Positions 10,800 through 25,700 of a stretch of DNA of 64,000 nt are shown here, piece after piece. This DNA comes from Ornithodoros turicata. Its lineage: Eukaryota > Arthropoda > Arachnida > Ixodida > Argasidae. How positions within the stretch are numbered: the first letter of the stretch is position 1; every line of letters begins with the position of its first letter. The notes below the pieces were generated by a model that made no database searches, was not told the origin of the DNA, and worked only from the letters and a program-made list of their open reading frames with translations. The stretch spans positions 67,769,687-67,833,686 of the forward strand of contig NC_088206.1 in assembly GCF_037126465.1 (NCBI RefSeq), in the 5' to 3' direction. A program made the translations under genes and the position numbers.

Positions 10800-13700
10800 A
10801 TGGGCGAAGGTATGTGTGACGTCATTTCATTTTTCTGTACAATGCACGAGGCTTTGTCCTATATTTTCAGAGTCCGCAATGTCTTCAATGTCTGGCATGT
10901 CTGGAATGGGTACGTGCACTTTATCGCCATATGAGTTAGCTGTACATGGCACATAGCTATTGTATAGCTGGGAAGTAAAGTGCGGTGTCTTTCGGGATGA
11001 GTCTCTCTTATAGTTTTGTCTCTGTTTCAGAGTCCAGTCAGTCCCAAGGATCGACTGGAGATGCTCCGGCAGGTAAATCCCGAGAATTCAACGCAGGAAC
11101 TTTACGAAGCAACGACGTCCCGTATCGAACGCCATTATAAACGCACGTCTTAGAGAGACCGTCGAAGAGATAGGATCGCGTCCGCAGAAAAGCCGCGTCA
11201 CGGAGTGTAACCCAAGCGATCGAGACACATTGTACAACGGCAATCTCCAATACGCTGAACTGCTATTTCTGTCATTTTTCTTGGTACATAGATTGGAAAC
11301 GCCCAGCTCAGGCCTTGTGGAGCGCCATCAACCTGCTAAGCTTATTGTGGATGACACGCCACTTTATGCAGAATCCAGAAAATCCTTGGGCCTTTAAGCG
11401 GTCCACAAACGCGATCTTGCCATCGAACGATCGAAAATTTATTCCGAAAATTTCACGCGCGTATCTCATTTTGCGCGGGAGCAATCGTTCGAAATCTGGA
11501 CGTGGGTGAAATTTTACAGCGTCGGCTGAAAACTCCTATCACGTGACTCCCGCAGAGCGTAACCCAACCAGGAATACGAAGTGGGGTGCGATATTAGGAA
11601 GGCTCGACTGGCCAGTAGGCATCGCATGCCGACAAACCATTTCAACCACTATTGTCAGAACCATTATTAACACGCAGGTGAAGCTGAAAAGTGCGGTACA
11701 ATAGGCCATTTGCAAAAGTTCCAGGCAGCAGCGCGCGCCCTGGTAGGGCATGCCGGGAAATGCTGGGCAAAACGACAGCGACGGTGCATATACACCAGTA
11801 CGACGACGACAACGATCGGAGACTATAGCAAATCACTGCCCTCCTGGCTGAAGAAGAAATCACTGTAGTTTTGCGCAGCATTTTCCGGCACACTTAGCCA
11901 AGGCGCGCGCTGCGCCCTCTAAACGTACGCAACCGTGCCGTACGACGAAAAATCCATATTGTAGCTGAAAGTTATCTGTTGGCCTTACAGCAGGTGGAGG
12001 CGGGTAAGTGTTTTGACGGCAACCTAAACGATTACTCGGCGATGAAGTTATCTGGTCTCATGATGGCCCGAGCAGCAGTGGAGATTCTAATTTCCGCTTT
12101 TTGCAGAAACACTGCAATAATTGTTACTGGCGTCGTCGTGCTCCTCGTCGGGGTTGGCATCGGTGCCTTTCTCCTCCTGGGACAAGGTCAGCCCTCTCTT
12201 CGGCATTGCCAAATTAGTATGTTAAGCACGGGCGTGGCTGCAAAAAACGTTTGGAGTGGACATGGGGGATGCACTGTGGTTGAGATTCGCTGGATGATGG
12301 GAGAAAACCCGTCGAGGCTGGTAATTGCAAATTAGGGGGAAGACCTCGAGACCTGGAGGAACGTGTGAACTGCCACCTTGCCGTGGACAGTAACACTCAC
12401 CCGATACAGCCAGGGTATCTAAGTGGGTACTTTCGCAGGCTAAAGCCAAAACTTTTCCTTGGGCTTCGTGGACTCTCACGCGTTTGATTGCCTGCGCACG
12501 CGGGTGAACGTTGTTCACCGTGGGCACAGATTCCGCGGCAGAACGCGACAAGTTCGCCAGAGCTGTACTACGTTTTCGTCGAATGGAGGGAGGAAGAAAA
12601 AGTTTGGTTACGTTTTCTTCGAACTGGCAGCCGTTTCTGTGACGCCGGACTCAAACATGAACAGTTTTCTGCCGTAAGACTTCGTGGACTCGGGACACGT
12701 AGCACGCGATACTGCCTCCCACTTGTGGTGTCCGCGTCACGACCTACTAGATTATAACGACCATGTCGTAGGCACCCCTTCGCAGCGCCGTATTTTTGGA
12801 AGGTCGCGGTGGCGCTACTCATCGTCCCAGTTATTGCTTCATCAACTTCTACAATACTTTGTACTTCAGCTTACCTTAGTATTTCTGTACAAGCGGTGGA
12901 TATTCCACAGATGTTTCATTCTGGAAGTTGATTATCATCATCATTCTACGCGTTTTCATAGGAGCTATCGCTGTCGTCTGCTACGGTAGTCGTACATACG
13001 CTTCTGCGCGTTCAGAATTTCCAACGTCCAATCGTGGTGCAGATCGCGTGCCAATGAGTAGCGCCCGTAGCGGATCGTGCGGACGGGGCTCCTCACAGGG
13101 GTTGCTGATTATGACATGGTCGTTATAAGTGTAAGTGTAAAAGTATAAGTAAGTTATAAGTGTAAGGTCGTAGGTCGTGGTCCGCATGTACGTCGCTTGG
13201 GTCGAACGCATGTGTACGCCAACATTTGCACGCTATGAACAGCACTGGTGTGAACCAAGCTCTAGCCATCGTATTGTAGCCTTTGGTTTCCGACGCTTTT
13301 CCCAATCCCGCGGTATATAATTAGCTCGGTAAGATCGCGAGTTCTGACCATACTGATAATTTGCTCGCTACAGCCCCCAGTATGGTATGCATAGTCTATG
13401 CTCCCTGATGTAAAAAGGTAACCAGCGGTAAAAACTGGACAAGAGCTGGTTACCTTTTTTTTTTACCTTTCACGCTGGTTACCTTTTTCCATTACTATGT
13501 ACCAACAGGCCCAAACATTCACCCTTCTATGCTCCTTGCCATCCTCGGTGATAATTCTTTCGCAACTGCAGTGGCAAATTGGCTAGTTATCTGTTAATGT
13601 CAGCAGGAGCGTCGCGGTCCTTCCGTCTCCTTCCGGTCATTCCCTGCAGCACACGTGGTTGCGAGACTACTAGCAGACTACTCTGTCAGGAGAATCACCC

Positions 13701-16700
13701 GAAGGAACCCGCGAACGCAGCGGCGAAACTTCTGTCATATAAAATGATAAACAGGTCAGACGACTTGGATAGTATAGCAGGTCAGACGAACTAGATGTCG
13801 TAGCACAATGGGTAGATTTTCCTTTTTTTTGGGGGGGGGGGGGGATTCCACAATACCCAAAATCCCAAGTATCCCAACACGCTCGCGTGGGCCGACTGGG
13901 AGGCTCCCAGAGCCAGCAGTGCTGCAGTCTAGCGTTTTTTCCTGGGTTTTCCTCAGACGCTGTCAGACATATTGTCGGCACAGTTCCCTTAGAAGTCGGC
14001 CCAGGACGCACATTCCCCCAGAGCGTTAATCGTGACCTGACCCACCTCTGAGGCCTACAACGGCAAGCTGCTTCAGAAGCACCACCACCGCACGCGACAG
14101 GGCGCGTGCGCAATGCTTGCAGTTGCTTTGTAAGAATTGCCTTGCATTGCCTGGTCTTCCTCTAGTTCTTGTCTCGTCTAGTGCTTGTCTTGTAGCGCTC
14201 TTGTTTGCTAATGGCTATCACGACTCCCGTATTGCGGGTGATTTGTTTTTGTACCGAAATGTAGATGCATGGTTGTAATCTATGTGCGATCGTGATGTGA
14301 CATTTGGATTTGGATTTCTTTTTATTACCACATAAATTTTATACATGATACTGTGATAGGACCGCGAGGTGAAACCTGTTGTGTAACCATTGACTTACAA
14401 GAGCTTATAAACATTACAGGTTCAGGTAAGTAGTTCCCGCAAGTGGAAATATTTCTCTGGCTTGAGTGTGTCGACAAGGTACTCCAACAGCTTTCACAGA
14501 AGTACGGAATATAGACAGACAGACGTCCATACTGATGTGGACCTCGTTACCCTAGTAGCGTGGAGCTGAGAGCCGCTTTGGAATATATTCCCACAAACGC
14601 CTCACGGCACGTCTCAGAGACGCGAATTAGAACTCTGCGTGTATGTGTTTGAACAATCATTTCGGAGACACTCCGGCACTGAATAGTAATGCCATATGCC
14701 ACTGTCATTCACAGAAAAGCTCGCACTGAGCATGCAGGAACAGGGGGGGGGGGGGGCGGTTACAGACCGGCACCTAAAGAAGTGCCGTATAGATACCACA
14801 GCGCATAAGCGTGGCCATGTAAAAGTAGTGAACGAAGTACTCAGCATGGCAGTACAGCGCTGGAAGTTTACGGAGCCCGCTCCGGCACATTCCTGCCTGA
14901 GAGTGACAACACCAGCAGCGAGTGGGACGAACCCAGTTTCAGCCAGTAACGTTCCACTCACCTGCCACGTTTCACCGCTAGCATGTCACACTCAGTGAGG
15001 AATGCGCCTGAGCCTGTCCACTTTTGTCCAGCTTTTTGTCCGTGCTAGCTGGACGCCTTTTCTGTGACACTTCATAATTGTCACAGAAAAGGCGTACGCC
15101 TCCCGTTTTCAACAAACCAGGGCAGATAACGATATCATTCGAGGTTATGGTTGGCTAGGAGCATGCTATGCGGTGAAGTTCATTTTTAAGAGTGCAGGGA
15201 TGGGCATAAATACAAAATACTTTTCAATATGGAGAATTCAAATACAAAATACCGTAACTACTACCATAAATAATGTGACTAGATGGCATCTGGACTTACA
15301 GAAATAATCATGATCATAACAACAAATCAGCGAGCAACAATAACATTTATTTGTTCGTGACCACTTCGAAGTTCCAAGTTAATGTAGAATCTTTTAGGCA
15401 TCCTATGTTCGGCCGTACAATCAGATTGGCAAAGGAGAACAGCATCTCCACAGGTGCCGATGAACAAAGGCTCGTACTAAATTTGACGAAGGTGCTTCGT
15501 ACAACAAGGTAATCGGGTAGTCGCGACCGTTGTCCGCAACAACAGTGAAAAACTTGCCATCTAGAGTGGTTACCGCGTGCGCATGCTGGCGCAAGCACGG
15601 CATAACGCGCCCCAAACTCGTCCGTCTTCCCGAAAGGTCAAATGCAGTAAGTTTTAATTGGCATTTAAATATAATTACAAAAATACAAAATATAAATACA
15701 TGTATTTGTATTTTAAACAGTATTAATTACAATGTATTTAAATATGCCCACCCCCCAGTTGGACCATATGTTTTCTGGCGCAGGGAAGCTTATTCCAAAA
15801 CTTGCACGGTTTTGCTTTTTTCATCCCCGTGCACTGCGACGCCAGGTCACGTGGTACCACCAGAAATACCACCCAGAGAAAATACACGTGAGAAATTCAT
15901 GTTCCGAGGCTGGAACACACAGAAAGGACAAATACATACGAAGTGTGGTTGGATTGTCCCTTCAGGTGACGCGCCCTTGGGAAGTCGCTCGCGCCTTTTT
16001 CTAATGGCCTATGCGCATGCGTATGACCTTGAGGCACCGGAGAGGGTTATCTCAGTCTTCACTAGATGGCGCACTACGGGGACAACAGAAGCGGGGAACA
16101 CTGGGGAGACCGCACGAATGGCGGGAGTTCGTTGGCCCCACTCTGGACCGGTTTTGGTCCTTTGTGCTATCCACGTGGATTCCTTTTGACGGGCGCCGAG
16201 CATGGCTATCTGGAGAGCCACTAGGATACGACGCGTATGTGAAAAGTCCATTGGTATAGCCCTGGACCGGTAATCCAGAAGATGTGGGTTCGAGTCCTAT
16301 ACAGTTGGCTAACCTTTTCAGTGACTTCCATCGTTCGTCATTCTTTCAAAATGCACGTGTTCGAGTTCGACCCCGACGGTTTCGAGTTACTGAAACCGTT
16401 GGAATATTCCTACGGTTTCAGTAAACAGGAAGGGGGCTTGAAAAGGTCCCCGAAGGAGTGAATCCCGTTGAATAGCCTGAAACCACGGCCCAAACACAAC
16501 AGAATATCTAACTTTACCGCTCCCACACTGTCAAGTCTGGCAATCTACAGGATTACTATGGCACGATTTCTGTCTTAGGAGGAGGTGACGTCGACAATGA
16601 CGATGACAGCGTCAGCCCTGGAGGTGGAGGCTCATCATCGTCATCATCATCATCTTCACCAGGGGGCGGGTCTTCTGACTCGAATCCATTTCCCGGTCCA

Positions 16701-19700
16701 GAACCACCGGCGCCAACGCCAGAGCGTGAGTATGCTGATTTGGTGGTCTCCCCTAATGCTCGACACCAGATCAATGGTGACTCCAATGTTGTGAGTCGTC
16801 CTATAGCATAAAATGAGTAGCTGTCTTCGAGGTCATTAAGATACGTTCGTAGCTGGCGGATTGCGGTCAAAGGATGCCAGTCTTGTACCACCTAGAATAC
16901 CAGAGGACAGAAAAATATTCAATGGAAAGTGGGAACACGTGGGGGTCTCAAATCCACTATACAGGGTGTTCAAAATTAAGCTTGCACGAGCGCTACGCAA
17001 ACACAGCGATGACAGGAAACCAGATGACTTTACGCTACTTGTGTAAGAAACAGGTGCTGCTAATTATGTAGCACCTGTTTCTTACTCAAGGAACAGAAAA
17101 ATAGCAGCCAGTTTTCTTTCTTTCGCCTATTTATAAAGTGCTGGTGAAAGCTTAACTTTGAACACCCTGTACAAAGGAGTTCGTGACGCCATGAAGAAAC
17201 AAAGCCTAGTTGCGTGAACTAGGTGACTCCAATGAGGATCATGCAGTGCCGACCGTAGGTATGGCGACGAGGAGTTGCCCGGGCAGCGATATGTAGCCGG
17301 AAAAAGCCTCCATTTGAAATCCTTTGCAGCGATTGGCTGACATGCGAAGGAATGCTGGCCGTTGGTTTGGAGGTTGGTCTGGTACTGTGAAGCAGTGTTG
17401 CCAAATTTGGGGAAAGTCGCTAAATTTAGCGGATTTCGAGGTCTGTTAGCGACAAAATTTTGTATATGGGATTAGCGGATTTTTTGGTGACTTTCTGACA
17501 TGTTCATCGACTGTTTAGCGACAAATATTCCTTCATGAAGTCAGGAAGAATCGCTCACATTTCAGTGGCCGACAAGCTCTAGCGAAGAATAATATGAAAT
17601 CGCGCCACTTCTCGCTGGCCCTAACTCCTCAGGGCCGATCACCTGTAACGGAGATCTCTCAGCGTGCTCCCTGCAGGTGCAGTTTCGTAGTTTCTTCGCA
17701 GCGCTAGTTTCTTTGAGCTGTTTCCAGTTTGCCCCATTGCTGACGTGCCACGTGGCCTAGACGCAAGCGCTTTCCAAAATACCGCATCAGAAATACCGCA
17801 AGAGCTGTGTGATGCTGCCAGTATTCAAGGGATAGCTTCGTCCAGTCAGACTGACACAAGGGTGCTGTGCACCTATATTATAAGCGTGAGATTTGTGCGA
17901 GGTTGTCAGACAAGCAGGTCGGAACAAACCATGTTCAGTGCCTCCGGTGACAAAACGAGAAAAAGTTCTGCAGATGATGTTCAAGATGGCGAATTTCATT
18001 TACTTTCTCTCATTTCATTCTCTTTCTCTTTCACATTTCTTCATGTTCTCTCTTGGCCATCCACTACGCTCATTTGCTGAATCATCTTGGTAGGGCTGTC
18101 ACCATATTGTTTCATAACATGCAACGAACAAAAAGGAAACAATAGCGGCAGCGACTTTTTTAGCGACTTTGTTTAAATTTCGACTTTTCGGGGCGCCACT
18201 AGTGACTTCTTGCGAATGTGATTTGGCGACACTGCTGTGAAGCAGCAACCATACAATTTCAGACTGCTGGCTCGTTTGACAGCCCGGGTGCTCAGTATAC
18301 TAACGACACAAATTGGGTTCAAATACAGGCAACCCTGTGTCCCCACACGAACTTCGCAGTTGTCGCTGTGTAGGGCGGCGAACATGAACATCCCAATAAT
18401 GGGATCACACAGCGACATCTGTGGACAGTTACCATCACCACGCCAAGGCTACCTACTACTACTACTACCTACTACCACGCCAGACGTGGTGCATTTTTGC
18501 GTAGCTACTTTTATAGGGATTCTGCTGACTGTTCCTTTACCCATTTCAACGATGGACAAATGTTCTTGCATTTTGAGAGAACATATGTGAAGAAATAACT
18601 CCAAGAAGCCGACCACTTAGAGGGTTGGGGACATGTAACACCGTTGTTTCCCACCAGTCGTCGCTCCTTGTCTTGTTTCTGTCGCACGTGATTTCCAGCG
18701 CGGGTTAAGTTCGGAATAAGCTTTGAAATGCCGCTGCCAATAACAGCTTGCCTGCTGCTTTACAGTACCTTTAAACCTCCAAAATCCCGGGCCACGGCAC
18801 CGTCCTCTACGTGGTTTCAGATTTACGGACAGAAATCGTTTAGTGAATAGTGAGTTTTAGTGAATCGTTTTTCCTCAAACGGTTCGCGAACGCTTTTGTG
18901 GATGGCCATTGAGGAGGGGGAGTGACGGACAACGGGATCATCCGACTGCTTTGTGGCAAAACCGATCGCGAACCGTTTTGAGAGGAAACTGTTCTCTACA
19001 GCTGGCTGTTATCGGAGCAGCACATTTCCGGAGGCCGCGACGTACTGGGACATAACGGAAAAACCTACGCAATAGTATATGGAAGGCAGCATTTCCGAGA
19101 GCATATCTATACAGGGTGTTTCAGTTAAATCCCCGGGCTAAATAATTCGCGAACCGGTGCACCAATCGAATAACTTTCTTTTTTACAAGCGGCGAAGCGC
19201 AAAAAGACGCTCTTTCACTCCCTTATCCATCAATGAATTACACCGATGAATTACGTCCTTTTGCGCTTCGCCGCGACCAGCCGCGACAAAAATACGTAAA
19301 CCGAAACCAATTAATTACTGCAACAAATGACCCGCTTCGGTGGCAGATTTTTCTCTGAAAGGTGTCCACTGAAGGTCCCAAAAGGGGTAGTACCCATTTT
19401 AATACCGACAGCGCCCTGCTTTAGAAGTTACGCTTTTTTACGAAACTCATTTGCATTTTTATTTAAATAATGAGCGCCTCCCGCTCATTCACGCGGTGCG
19501 CATCTTGTAGGCGGTATTGGACAGATACTTGTAAAAAAGAAAGTTATTCGATTGGTGCACCGGTTCGCGAATTATTTAGCCCGGGGATTTAACTGAAACA
19601 CCATGTATATGCTTTCTTTATTTCGGAGGGTTTTCAATGCGCTGTAGGGAAGTCTAACTGTGAACCTTACCGGCCTAGTGCTGCTTCGGTGTCACGCGTA

Positions 19701-22700
19701 CGCACTACACAAGTAATTTTACGTCGTTGGGGTGCGCACTTTCGTCCAATGTCACATTCATGGGCGGACGCTCTCAGTAGTAAACAAGACTGCCATAGCC
19801 ACGGTGAACTGAAGAAAGTAAAAAAGTAAATCAAAATCATATGCTGTCATCCCTGTGCTAAGGTGGAGGAGGGTGCGTGAAGTCTATGTCGTGTCGTTGT
19901 CGTGTCGTGTCTTGATGTCACGTATAGGTAGGTAATGTCAGAGTAGGTAAGCGGATGATGCACCCTCGATATCCCATATTGCGCTTTGTTTCCATGCTGT
20001 CGTGTAGTATTACAGGGAATGAAGTCATCACAATAGAAAAATAAAATGTCACTGAAATGTCATCACACAACAGTAATAGCCATTACCGGAATTCAATAGC
20101 GGACGATAATTTTCTGTTTCCTGTAATGGAGGACAGTGGTATGCGTTTCCGTTATCGTTACCCTCTGTAATTTCGCTAATATACCGTTTCTGTCTCCGTT
20201 ACCATTACCGATACCCTTCCCTGGTAGAAACCTTCTCACTAGTCTTTCCCGCGTTTCATTTCGCCACATATTGGCTTACGGTTTGGTGACGCACGCATTC
20301 GGACGCAGGTATGTGAGCAGCGGAACGGATTGCTTACAACTCACGCATACGCACGCAGCAGAACGCACTAGTGTGAACCATGCGTTAAGCATGTAAACAC
20401 ATACAGAGGCATATGTAAAAATATTAACAATTTGCTCAGTAAAACATGTTCGAATGCACAACAGTCTTTTCCGTACACTATTCCCTACTAAAAAGAATAA
20501 AATTTGCCAGTAATCAAATCTGTAAGTTATGTTACGGTTTAGTGTAACTTGGCACAAGCTTGGCACAACGCAGGCTGGCCAACGCTTGGCAAGTCATGCC
20601 GAGCGCCAAGTTGGGTGGCCAAGCACTTGCCTTGCTAGGCCAGATCGGACAGCAAAGCAAATTCCAGCTTTTCTCACTATCACAATGTCGCTTGGGGTAC
20701 GTTGGGGCGTCTTTCAGGACACATGCTCTTGCTGGTGGTAGACACGTTACGCTTATGCTCAGTAGCACTAATCGTCTTTTCAGCACCACCGAAGGAGCCG
20801 CCGAAGAACTTTGTGATGTGCACTGTTGGCGTACGCTTCAGGGACCCAGGGAAGTACAAGGACGTCCCGTGCGATTACATTATATTCGACAACATGGTTG
20901 TGATTCCATCAGGGATAATTCCCTCTCAAGATTTCATTGCATGGCAACACTTCCTCGAGGTAAAGTAGCGGTAATAACTGTACAGCAGCCTAGTACAAGC
21001 AAAAGCAGGACGCGCTCTCGACACTGCGGCATACTACTGACGTACGTGCGCGGGTACAAAAAAAAAAAAAAAAGGTACGATTCGGTAGAGCTGCATTGCA
21101 ACCACATTTCTACTCCAACCAGTTTGAAGTACCGTCCCGCTGCAACTCTGGGTATAGGAAATTCTACCTTTTTTTCTTTTAGATTGTACTTGCCATCGGT
21201 AATACGTCATTGAACTGTGTTACTAACGGCTCTGCACTAACGGCGCTTCCAACGAGCCTACATGTGACCTAAAGGCCCATTCACACATGCGTTTTCAAAA
21301 AGCGGCGCCGCGCGGCTGAGAGGAGCCGGTCACACTTGCGTTTGCCACCAGCGTGCAAACGCGTTTCCTTGTTGCTATCCCAAGATTGTATATAATTTCA
21401 GCTTGCATAATCAATCGTCGAATCGATAGACATTTAGTTTCCTTCTTCTGAAGCCACCTGTGAAGACCTGAAGAAGAGCTGCAGTTGAGGCGAGATACAT
21501 GTTTACCTGCCGACGACCACGATGAGCTGACACAATTGGGCACCGCGTATCACTGCAGTGCGCAGGCTACCCTATTATCCACAGAAATACCGCCTATGTA
21601 CGGTCGCTGCTTGACATTATAGTCTTCTCTTCCTTCTAGTTTATTGCTGCGGGATCAAAGCAGCCCATGCCTGGTATCTCACTTATGGGGGCCCACTTAG
21701 ATGATCCAAAATACGATGTCCCAGAAGAAAAGACCTTGACGAGCATGGCTGACAAAGGAATCGTCGCCTACGGCATCAGCTCACTATCTATGCCAAAGGC
21801 AAGCACGGACCTGCCCAAACTAACCAGCAAAGTAACAAGCTTTTTCAGTGTAAGTACGCGGAAGTACCTAGTGCGGGTATATGGTGTGCCCTTACCTCAT
21901 GCTCAGTTCATATCGACGAAGGGGCTCTAAAGCGTGGAAAGCGGGTGGTTTCATCTCGGGGTGGAAGGATATGAACTCATTTGACTTGTCGCGAGGATGT
22001 CTTTTTCCTTGCGAGTCACCTACAGGGTAAATATTGAAAAATCTCTCCCACGCGCACCGCGGATCCAATGGATTCTGCAGCACGCGACAGGTTCCATGCA
22101 TGTTCATGAGACGTGACCCGAAACCGAGAGATTGCATTTTTACCTCCCCTACTTGCGCCCCTAGGAATAACTGCGCGTGTTAAGGGACAGGAGAGCTGAG
22201 TGTTCTCCAGAATACCCCCCTTGTTCCTCGCTACGAAAGAATATCCGCGTAGTCTTGTCTGTAGCCAGGGAAGTGGAGAGAGACGCTCCGAGGGGGAGGA
22301 GGGCGCGTAGAGCGCGCGCCGGCAGAGTACACTTTACTCCCGTAGACTGCAATTACTCCCCATTTTAGTCTCCTAACCCGACATTCAGTCCCAACATTTA
22401 CTCCCCAGGACTGCTAATTGAACTTCGCGAATGGTCTCCCGAATGCAACAGTCTACGTAAATATGTGCTATTGGTCAATTTCGTGGCATAAGGCTGTATA
22501 ACTAGCAATTTTCCAACGTAGCAATTTTCCAGCCACACAGAGTTAGAAACAGCGCTTCTTTCTTCGCAAATTGGCCGAGCAGTCCCCTATCGGCGATGTC
22601 GCGCACGTGTAAGATAGTCTCCGAGGTAAGGCCACGCAGCGCTACCTCTCGGGAGAGTACCATCGCATTCACAGCGTCGTCTGCTATAGGGAGAGCAGTT

Positions 22701-25700
22701 CAGCGCGGCCTCCCCTCGGGGAGGGTATTGGTATAGTACCTTCGTGCGCGACATCGCCGATAGGGGATCGCTCAGCCGAGGACTGGAGGACAACAGTGTC
22801 CCCAACAGTACCTGGGACTCGTGCAGGGCGTGAAATGCAGTCTCCACTCTGTGACATTCATTTACTCCCGAAAGGGACTATTTTTTTGTGGCAGTGCATT
22901 TAGTCCCAAAAAAGAAGTAAAATCTCTTCCTGAGAGTGTAGCGCAGAGAGCCGAACCTGAACCGAAAGCCGTTATTAACCGTTACTTTTGGCCGAACCGG
23001 AACTGAACCGAACCGAAACAGCTGACGCCATCTTGGAGCTGAACCGTTAAAAAAATACCGGTAACAGATTCAATTAACGGTGCATACGGAACTAAGGGCG
23101 AAAAAAAAAACGAGAATTGGCCGAGGCAGACCCCAATTAGGGATGACAGACAAGTAAGCCTCAAACGCAGGGAAAGGTTCGAATTGGTAAGGGCGAAACT
23201 TTGCACATTTGAACATAAACTACTTTTTCTTCTTTTATTAGCTTCGTAGCCTTAATGTTACTTGCCGAAAAAGTCGTGCCGTGCAGGAATGCTCTAGATT
23301 TGCTGGAGTCGCGAAATATATACAAATATGACTATTAACGTCTAGGACATATACATGGATGTATATAAGGAGTAGGGACCATCGACAGCTGTGGATAGCA
23401 TTCATGAAGTCGCATTGATGCATATTAATGTAAGCATTCATGAACGCGCCTTTTTACATAAAGGCCCTGGGCTCAGAATGGCATCGTTCCATGGGCCAAT
23501 CCAACTACATACCATGAAGTGTCGAAAGAATTAAACGTCGTGTCATGAAGTAACGGCTACCGAATGTAGCTCTGTCATGAAATGTCATGAAGCGTCGTCC
23601 TCTGCTTAACGTGTATTCGCGTCTACTGACTGGTAATCAATAATTTGAAGGAATTAAAAGACTTGGGCTAAGAGAGCAGGCTTGGTTAATTGACTGCTGT
23701 ATTCCTGCCGAGATTCTGTAAGCAACCCGGTGGGTTAGTTAACTGCAGGAAACCCAAACTGGTAATTCATGGTTATGCTCCTATCGGGACCACTACTAAT
23801 CATGTCAACGGAAGCGTGATTTAACATGCCTGTTGTGCTTTATTCCCACGCGTGGCCCAAACCGGTTCGAACCATTATAGTTGCCTTCCGGAGCTGAACC
23901 GGAATTGAACCTTTTGTCGACGAACCTAAACCCGAACGGAACCGATAAACGTTTCGGTTCCGTGGTCGACAGGTTCAGATGTGTCTGTGTACGCGCGCCA
24001 TCAGTTATGAAAGCTGTGTGGACGAGCGGCGACGAAAGAAGGCTGAGGCTGCGAGACGCCGCGACAAGCCTGAAAGGCTCGTTTGGCTGAGGGTGTTGCT
24101 GCAAAGCGACGAAAGCGAAGCACAGGGGGCACGAAAGGAAATCCGCTTTATGCGATGCCGCAGCGCATGCATAATGGGAGAGACGTGCATGTGCCCGACG
24201 CCGAATGCCCTTTCCCTCATTATGCGCTCAAGAAGTGCGTGGACGTGCTTCGCTTTAGGATAAAATAGGTGAAAAGAAAAATTGTAAGCCAGGAAGTACG
24301 AGAGAGTCTCGTTGTGGAGGACGAGGTATAAAGTCGTGTTCCACTGGCCTGAGCATGGAACTTTACACAAATAATGGCTCTGTCGCATTCCCTGGAAGAC
24401 GTCTAATACGCGTCAGGATGTCCGCCTGGCCATATAACCCGCCTACGAAAACACCATCTAGGTAGCTCTCAGTCGCAGACCCGTCTTCTACATCGCTCTT
24501 CTACGTACTACGATGCACTATAAACTAAAGCACCTTTTCTATCCTGCAGACTGAAGCAAAGTGTGCAAGAGCATTACTATAGGTGCCATATCGATATGAG
24601 GTGTTGAGAGGTGTTTACCGTCCAATACACCTTTGAATTTGAACTGGAAATATAGTGTTAATTCGTGAAAGAAAGAAGTAATCACATTAGATGATAACCT
24701 GAGTTTGACAGGGAGTTTAAGTGATAATTGCAAGAACGCATTCCCGTCACCTTTATAAACGTTTTGTGCTCCACTACACTTCACAAACGTGTCCCAACGA
24801 ATTGCATTTCAGTATATGATCTATCCGATACGTCAATATAGGCTACTTCGGCACTTTGGCTAGGTATTCGAGCTTGTAGGATCGCAACGTGAAGTTAGTG
24901 TCTGTCCAAAGGGGACAACCTGCATATAGGCACACTTACCACAAGCCATACCACACTAGTCCCCCAGTGTTACCAGGCTAACGAGCCGTGCCTGTGACTC
25001 ACTGCTCTCCTGTTGGGTGGAAGTGTGCCGTGTTCAGGGTGGTGTTTGCCATAGAAGCAAGAACGTCGAACTGTATATGTGACCGCATGCTGCCGCGGGA
25101 GCTTGTATTATACACTAGCTATTTGAGAGGGAGTACTTGCCAGAAGACTCCATCCTAGGGGTGTGTATTGGGGGGGGGTTGGGTTCAACCCCTCCCATAC
25201 ATTCGGAACACCAAAAGGTGTGCGCCGTGGAACAAGCCATTTACACACAAAGTTCCATGTTCGAAGCGTGTGTGGACAAATTCTATAGAGGATAAACCGT
25301 CCACCTGCTGTCCCCCGTGCTAGAGTGCCACTCGTACATTATGTAAATACACGCCTACTCCTACACTCTTAAAAATGAACTTCACCACATAGCACGCTCC
25401 TAGCCGACCACCATCCCGAATGACAACGTTCTCGCCCCTGATTTGTTGAAAACGGGAGGAGGAGCCTATTTTGTGCCGTGCATAATTGCACAAAATAGGC
25501 TCCTCCTCCCGTTTTCAACAAATCTAGGGCGAGAACGTTGTCATTCGGGGTGTCGGCCAGCTGCCGGACCTGTGGCTTCGTAGGGCTCACGATGTATGCA
25601 ATGTTACCATAGTCTTGTTTTCTTTGCAGGCCCTGACTGCCGCGAACTCTACTATAGCAAAGAAAGGAGGGTACATGACCATGTTCTGCCTTGTGGAATT

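Noticed and set aside
16249..16304. Functional tRNA-Thr gene
   Set aside because: The anticodon stem is good, but C replaces U at position 33 and no clean acceptor stem is present.
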